NCBI GenBank assembly: GCA_022592435.1 | Contig: JABYQS010000159.1 | Coordinates: forward strand, 20,649 to 84,648 | Direction: 5' to 3' | DNA from: Cerioporus squamosus | Taxonomy: Eukaryota > Basidiomycota > Agaricomycetes > Polyporales > Polyporaceae | DNA length: 64,000 bases | Part shown: positions 57,807 through 64,000 of the stretch, piece after piece | Position numbering within the stretch: the first letter of the stretch is position 1 | Layout of the letters: each line of letters opens with the position of its first letter | Made by a program: the position numbers and the translations under genes | The notes under the pieces: model-generated | The model's input: the letters and a program-made list of their open reading frames with translations, nothing else | What the model was told of the DNA's origin: nothing | The model's database searches: none

Positions 57807-59617
57807 ATGGCCGCCGTCGCTGCCCGCTCCTTCTGGTCTGCCCCCGACCCCGACGACCCGCTCTCGAAGGCCCTCCAGCCGCCCATCGACGAGACCCCCG
57901 AGGAGCGCGCTGCCCGCCTCCGCGAGCTCGAGGACGCTGCCCGGGTCTCGCGCGAGATCGACGACGAGATTGCGCTCTCCCGCCGCGCGTACGAACGCAG
58001 GAAGAAGGCGATCAAGATACTCCTCCTCGGTGCGTCCCCCTCCTCGAGTCTCTGCCCGCTGCCCGCCGACGTCCCCCAGGCCAGGCCGAGTCCGGCAAGA
58101 GCACGACCCTCAAGAGTGCGTCCTCGTCCCCTCTCTCCCGTGTCCTGCTCTGCTCACGCCCCGCAGACTTCCAGCTCGCGTTCTCGCCCCAGCACTTCCA
58201 CAAGGAGCGCGCTGCCTGGAAGACCATCATCCAGCTCAACCTCATCAGGTCAGTCCTCGTGCATACACCCGCTTCGCGTCCCCACACCGCCCCGTCACGT
58301 CCTGGCTCTCCTGCACACGGGGGTGTCGTCGCCCTCTGGCACTGGACTCTGCGAGACGGGTCTCCCAGTCCACTCGTGCTCTCCCTGCCTGTAGCTCTTC
58401 ACGACACACGCCCGCCGATCTGTGTCTGCCCATAGTTTCTGTCCTGCTACTTCCTCCACTCTCCCCTGCGTTCACCAGCAGCTAACCGTCCGTCTCCGTT
58501 TTCAGAAACATCAAACGGCTGCTCGAGATCCTGCAGGAAGAATGGGAGTCGTCGCTGCAAACGACGACGCCGTCCTCGATCGCAAAGGGCAAGGGCGTCG
58601 CTGGCCGCACGCCGTCGTCGCCCGGGGTGCGCTTCTCGACGTCCCCGCTGAACGACAACCACCGACGAATTCGCATGCGCCTCTCCGCGCTGCTCCCGAT
58701 CGAGGCCGAGCTCATGCGCAAGCTGATGCCCGACGGCGGTGCGGCGGACCGCGACGTGTGCGTGCGCGCGGGCAGCGGGTGGAAGGGCATCCTGACCGCG
58801 ATCAACGCGAACACGAGCACGGTGCTCCCCGAGAAGCCGCCGCTCGTGCTCGTGTCCGCGATGAAGGGCGCGCAGTCCCGGCCGAGTACGGGCGACGCGC
58901 GGTTCAAGGACAACCCGACGGCGGTGCTCGCTGCGTGCCGGGACGACATCGTCACGCTGTGGGAGGACGCGATCGTCCAGGGCGTGCTCAAGAAGCAGAA
59001 CGCGCGCATACAGGATATGCCGGGGTTGTGGGTGTCTCTTGTCTGCTCCGTCCGTGCTCGTTTGCTGACATGCACGTAGCTTTCTGAACGACGCGGGGCG
59101 GATCGCTGTGATGAACTACGAGCCCACAGATGGTGCGTCCACCGTCTATCCGCACTGCGCCCTTTCTCACAGCAGGCTAGACGACATCGTACGCGCACGC
59201 GTACGTACGCTCGGCGTCGAGGAGCACCACTTCACCATGGAGGGTGGTACGTCCCAGGCCTTCCAGACTCGAGAGCCCATCTCGATGCTCACGCGCTCGC
59301 ACAGGTGCGCTCCCGGGAACGGAGTGGTACATCTACGACGTCGGCGGGAGCCGGAGCGTTGTACGTCCGCTCCCTCTTGCTTTGCTGCGCCTGCCCGTGT
59401 GCCCGTGTGCTGATGTCCTCGCTCCCGGCAGCGACAACACTGGATCCCGTTCTTCGACGACGTGCAGGCGATCATCTTCCTCGCGCCGCTCGCGTTCAAC
59501 CTCGTGCTCGAGGAGGACCCGAAGGTGAACCGGCTCGAGGACTCGATCACGCTCTGGCGCCAGGTGTGCGAGAACGCGCTGCTCGCGAAGACGACGCTCA
59601 TACTGTTCTTGAACAAG
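57807..59617 (+). CDS. G-protein alpha subunit copy 6; 3'-truncated (408 codons)
   Basis: Exons: 57807-58029, 58080-58115, 58167-58248, 58506-59027, 59080-59132, 59181-59246, 59305-59360, 59432-59617. All are open, with Val57 changed to Leu and Pro331 retained. The intron 1 acceptor is GTCCCCCAG. Truncation after NK and Ser343 as in the others. The exon-4-tail fragment occurs downstream at 59749-59785. Confidence 0.85.
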
Positions 59618-60736
59618 GTGCGTGTCTTGTCCGTGTTCGCAGATTGCAGCTCGCTCGTGGCGGCGGCCTCTCCGCTGCTTGGTTGGCCCGGGATGTGTGC
59701 GCTCCGTGTGGCGGTCGGATCGTTGTGTCTCGCTCTGGTTGCCATTCACCAGGGCGTGCTCAAGAAGCAAAACGCGTACATAGATGGCGGGAAGTGGTCG
59801 CGCGTAGTACTCGCATGTGTAGACAGGAAATATATCTTGTTCTCGGCATTATCTGGTGTGCAGTTCGGTGGTGTGAGTGTGCGGTCGCGGCGAGCAGGTG
59901 CGAAGTTCAGCGTCCGGCGGGATCTGTGCCCGACGGCAGCCTCGTGGCGAGCGCCGTCTGCAAGATCTCCCAGGACGATCGTCTGCCTCAGTCCCCTTCG
60001 TACACACCGTACACACTCCTTAATACACACTCCTTCATACACGCTCCTTCATACACGCTCTCTGTACAGAGTTACTTGAACAGCTGGAGTGCTGTCCTCC
60101 ATGTTGTGCTCTGCTGTGTAGAGCTGCCTGGAGGACTTCGAAGAGCGGAGAGAAGCAGAGGGCTGGGTACGTGCTCTCCACCGCTGGTTTGTTTACTCGT
60201 CCTGGTTTCCGAGACAGGGAGAAGAGGACGGCCGGGGTGGTTAAGTCGAAGGTGAGACAAAGTCGCGCAGAGGACAGAGAATGTGTTCGGAAGTCGAGCA
60301 CAAGCCATGTATTGAGCATAAAACTAGGAATACATCGACCACTTCCACGATAGAAAGCGCGTATACCGCCAAGTCTGCGCTCAGAACTCGCCGTGAGCCT
60401 CGTTCGCGCGTCGGAGAAGGTTCCGAGACGCGGGCGCCTATCCCGCACTTGGCGAGTCGCGCATCACCGCCGTCTCTCTGTCTCCTTCCACCACCACCGT
60501 CCTCGCCTCTGACTCGCGCACTCTCGTCCTGGGCTTGTTCTGCGGCTGTACTGGACATTTGTGCGCCTCGGACTCAGCGTCTTGGCCTTCGGCGACTTGC
60601 CTCTGGATTCTGGGCACGCGGACGCGACACGCTGGCAGCGAGGAGGATTGGAGGCCGCCCTGGAGAGCCCGGGAGCGCCTTGCACGGCTGGGAGGCTCAG
60701 CTGGGAGTCGAATGAGCTGCGGAGGTACAGACGAAG

Positions 60737-63431
60737 GTAAGTGGCTGCTTCTGTGAGAGACTCGGAGTACGTACCTATCCCCATCCCTACGCGCACGCAA
60801 GAGCGCACCTTCCGACGGCGGCGACACGTTCGCGTTGGCAGAAGCGCATTGCTGTCTCACTTGGCGGCGACGCGCTATCACGTCCGGGAGATGCGAGTCT
60901 CGCCGCTGTCTGCAGCCCGGGACTGAACCTCCGCGGCTGGCGTCGACAGTGGAGACAAGGTAAGCCACATAGCAAGGAGAACAGCAGAGGAGACGACGAC
61001 GGATGAACTCACCTTGCGCATGCAGTCTGTCGACTGAAGTTACCCCGGGACGACGTCTGCCGCACGACACCATGCGGACGTCTTGACGACCTGGACGCGT
61101 ACTTCGCGGCAACTGGAAGCCCACTGTTGCTGTTGCGGCCTTCGGCCGCCGCGATGTCGCGGCGCTGACACCAAGGTGAGTCCAAGTCAGATGTGCGTAT
61201 GGAGCAGACCGCGGACGCGTGCTGACCTCTCGAAGCACAGATCCCGCCGCGCCATGGCATGTTGACACGTCCTCCCGGCCTGCCGGGAGACACCTGTGTC
61301 TGCCCGGGAGCGCGCGCATAGGACTGCGACGGTCCCAACCCGGCGTCAGAGCTCTGGAAGTCGGAAAAGAGGCCGGGAGCGCCTGGTACAGCTGGGAGGC
61401 TCCAGAGGCCGAAACATGAGCTGAGAGAAACAAAGGTAAGTGGCTGCTTTTGTGTGAGGCTCGAGTACGTGCCTATTCCCCACCCCCCACGCGCACTGCC
61501 CAAGAGCGCATCTCGTCGCACGGCTGCTGCACGTTCGCTTTGCACCAGCATCTCACCGCCGTCTGCAGCCCGGGAGTCGCGTCGCGAGGATGCAAGACTT
61601 CGGCGGCTGGCGCGGCGACGGAAACTGGAAACGGAGACTGCGAAACAAGGTGAGTGTCTGGAAGGTGGAGAACAGCAGACAAGACAACGACTGAACTGAC
61701 CTTTGCACACAGTCTATCAACTGCAGTCAAGAGTCCGCTGGAAGACCACCGAGAGGACGTCTGCTGTGGTCTCGGCTCCACGCAGACGTCTTTGGCGACT
61801 GGGACATCGTACGTCGCGCCGCCGGTACTGTCAGGAAGCCCGCTGTGGTTGCGGGCGGCCTGCGGCCGCCGCGATGGAGCGGCGCCGACATGAAGGTGAG
61901 TCGGAGTCTAGGTGCGTATGGAGGAGAAGCTAGCGGACGCGCGCTGACCTCTTGAAGCAGAGATCACACCGCGCCATGAGCGCCGCGACACGTCTCCGGC
62001 AGGCCGGGAGACTTCCACGTCTGCCCGGGAGCGCGCGCATGGAGGATGCCGTCGCGTGTCGTTCGCGACGGCGACAGAGGTCTAGAAGCCGGAAACCAGG
62101 TGAGCGAAGGTGTGTATGGTCGAACAGAGGACACGTACCGAGTTTTGCTCACTTTATGATGCAAGATAGCCGGCCAGGGCATGTGTGATGTGGCGCGGCG
62201 AAGACGGGTCCACACAGAGTGCCCGAGAGGCCTCGCAGCATGCCCGGGAGCGCTGGAAATGGCGTAGCAAAGGCCTCAGGGCGACGAGCAAGACCTCGGC
62301 GCAGTCCGGGAGACGTCGAACGAGACCGCCCGGTGGTCAGCGACAGCGGCGGGGGCGGACCCCGGGAGAGGGCGCGACCCGTAGACGCAAGCCCGGGAGC
62401 ACCTTCAGCGTGATGCGACGCCGCGCAAGGCCTGGAAACCGAGGTGAGTTCGAGTGCCAGGTGCGTGGGGAGACGCGAAGATGACTTACGCATATGTGGG
62501 CTGACGTTGCTGCAGAACCCGGGCGACGCTCAAGCCCATGGCGCCGGCCAGGAGTTCGCCAATGCGGACGTGCCGTGTGCATATGCGTCCGGGGCGCAGC
62601 CAGGAGGCAAGTGGCGGCGGAAGGCATGGAACCTGGGAGATGCGTTGACTTCGCTAGAGCATGCCCGGGAGCATCAAGCACCGGCGACCGCGAGGCAACT
62701 CTGCGCCAAGTCTGAAAAAGACCAGTGAGTTCAAGCTTTGCAGGTGCACGAAGCGGGGAATTCGACTTACGAGTGTCCGCGGACTCGTCCCGTAGACGTT
62801 CGCTACTGCTTGGCGGCAGTCCATCGCCCCGGAAGTCCTGTCGGTGATACAGGTAAGCACGAGTACATCCAGACAAGGTGAGCTTGCGCTTACCTGACGC
62901 GTCGCTGACCGCCTCAGCTCGAGGTCAGGGTTGTGGTCTGAAGACCCCGCGCGCGACGGACACAATCACCGTGTTCGACTCAACACGGAGTGCCCTCTGT
63001 TGAAAGCAAAGCGGAGCTCGCGGTAGTCCATCGCGTCCTGCGACGTGTCTGCCGGCTTTGAAGTCAAGAAGACTATGAGTCAGTACCGCTGCCACGTCGA
63101 CGACGTCCATAACGACGCACTGATCTTATATGCCGCACGATCTGGCCGCACAGCGTGCAGAACGAGGGGCGGGGCAGGGGGCAGAACTTGTAGCGAGAGA
63201 ATGGCGAAGTTCAACACAGGGTGGGACACCTCGGACGTCCTCCCGGGAACAAGCTCGCCGTGGCTTCGGACTCCTACAAGACGGTGTGGATGGGGGCTGC
63301 CCCGGTCGGGAGGCGAGGGGAGATGCGAAGGAAGGAGGTAGGAGCCGGCCGACATGTTGTCACCGCCGCTCGTGAGCCTCGCGTCGCTGCGAAGTGACAC
63401 GTCAATGACGGTTCTGCAGTGAGACGGGCAT
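60737..63431 (+). pseudogene. Exon-intron module run, unit 6
   Basis: Many one-base indels occur here. At 62612-62614 the codon is TGG where every other unit has TGA, so the frame NPGDAQAHGAGQEFANADVP ... GGKWRRKAWNLGDALTSLEH ... SEKDQ is open across the whole exon (62516-62725). This shows the probable ancestral reading of that exon. Confidence 0.45.
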
Positions 63432-64000
63432 AGGTACGTACCTCGTCGTCATCCGCCTGTGCGAGGTCGCATAGTAGAGCATGCTGCTAGAAGCAGCAGC
63501 TGAGGTCTTCACAGTCGACACCGTGAGCTGCGACGGATGGAGGAGTGTTGAGACGTCGCGACGACGAGAGGTGCAAAGATGTACATACCTGCGCCGTAAC
63601 CGAGACCGCTTCATTGACCCAGTCGTGTGCGAGATCTTGTGTGTCGTGCGAAGAGGGAGCGCGTGCGTGGCGGGTACTAGTTGAGCGACACCGACTCGCA
63701 GGCGTAGAGTGCACTGGTGAGAGTAAGGGAGGACGATGGGGATGGGGGAAGAGGGAGAGATGCAGTCGCGAAAGGAGGACGACCCTCCAGTCCCAGATTC
63801 CGATCGCGCGTCTCGTCAATGTGAAGGGACGCGGGCAATATCTGCAGTGGTTAGCGAGCTTGTCACCGCGTTCTCGGCGGCCTTGTTTCTCCGTCGGCAC
63901 AGCCGATAGCTCTCGACCCCAGCTGTACGTGCGTCAAACCGCGATTACCTCCAGTTCTTGTCTCTTCAGTATTTCCTCAACTTCAAACTTGGGCAGTTAT
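63432..64000. other. Right edge of the window inside unit 6
   Basis: Corresponds to 52776-53344 of unit 5 and is nearly identical to it. No gene is recognised; the array continues beyond the window. Confidence 0.6.

Larger units (their letters stand above)
4366..64000 (+). repeat. Head-to-tail tandem array of six about 10-kb units with G-alpha genes
   Basis: The sequence beginning GGAGGGCRTCGAGG recurs at 4366, 14594, 24841, 35192, 45573 and 57508, always in the same orientation, and everything between is co-linear. Unit lengths are 10228, 10247, 10351, 10381 and 11935 bp; the sixth runs off the window after 6493 bp. G-alpha start codons are spaced 10230, 10247, 10332, 10401 and 11950 bp apart. 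Units are mosaics: neighbouring units share alternative variants of sub-segments, which suggests unequal exchange or gene conversion. The left edge is visible; the right edge is not. Confidence 0.95.
57508..64000 (+). repeat. Array unit 6, truncated by the window edge
   Basis: Contains a full G-alpha exon 1-8 set and the module run, ending inside the region that corresponds to 53.3 kb of unit 5. Its 60.7-62.4 kb part carries an unusual number of one-base indels relative to the other units. Confidence 0.9.

Noticed and set aside
4366..64000. rDNA, telomeric or CRISPR-type repeat
   Set aside because: No rRNA sequence, no TTAGGG runs and no short regularly spaced direct repeats. The repeats are long gene-bearing units.

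Overview
The window reads as nuclear DNA of a GC-rich filamentous basidiomycete, most likely an Agaricomycete. The evidence is short GT-AG introns (mostly 48-75 nt, with CTGAC/CTAAC-like branch points), TATA boxes, and a class of G-protein alpha subunit (P-loop GQAESGKST, then TTLKNFQ) that I know from basidiomycetes. No bacterial operons, tRNA or rRNA genes are visible.

Left flank (1-4365) is single-copy. A tiny spliced gene (640-997, +) encodes a signal peptide followed by a glycine-rich tail. It converges on an eight-exon acetamidase/formamidase gene (1242-2623, -). The stretch 2624-4365 has no gene I can name.

The rest (4366-64000) is one head-to-tail tandem array of five complete units of about 10.2-11.9 kb plus a sixth cut by the window edge. 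Each unit holds, left to right: (1) a G-alpha gene (+) of eight recognisable exons, 408 codons, that stops short of the G4 NKxD aspartate, the G5 motif and the C-terminal receptor helix; (2) about 1.1 kb of non-conserved sequence; (3) a 2.6-3.1 kb run of tandem exon-intron modules (+), broken by stops and frameshifts and probably a dead coiled-coil repeat gene; (4) about 2.5 kb with one small minus-strand spliced ORF; (5) a TATA box and a start-less remnant of a small secreted protein gene (+); (6) about 1.5 kb leading into the next G-alpha copy.

G-alpha copies 1 and 2 differ by about 18 synonymous codon changes and one amino-acid change, while adjacent introns and the sequence after exon 8 differ freely. 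The truncated open frame therefore looks as if it has been under purifying selection (or exon-directed gene conversion), despite lacking the last third of a G-alpha and carrying Ser for the catalytic switch II Gln. Copy 4 has lost exons 5-8; copy 5 has a 1.57-kb intron 3 built from internal repeats. A very recent 10.24-kb duplication can be placed: 6.7-17.0 kb is almost identical to 17.0-27.2 kb.
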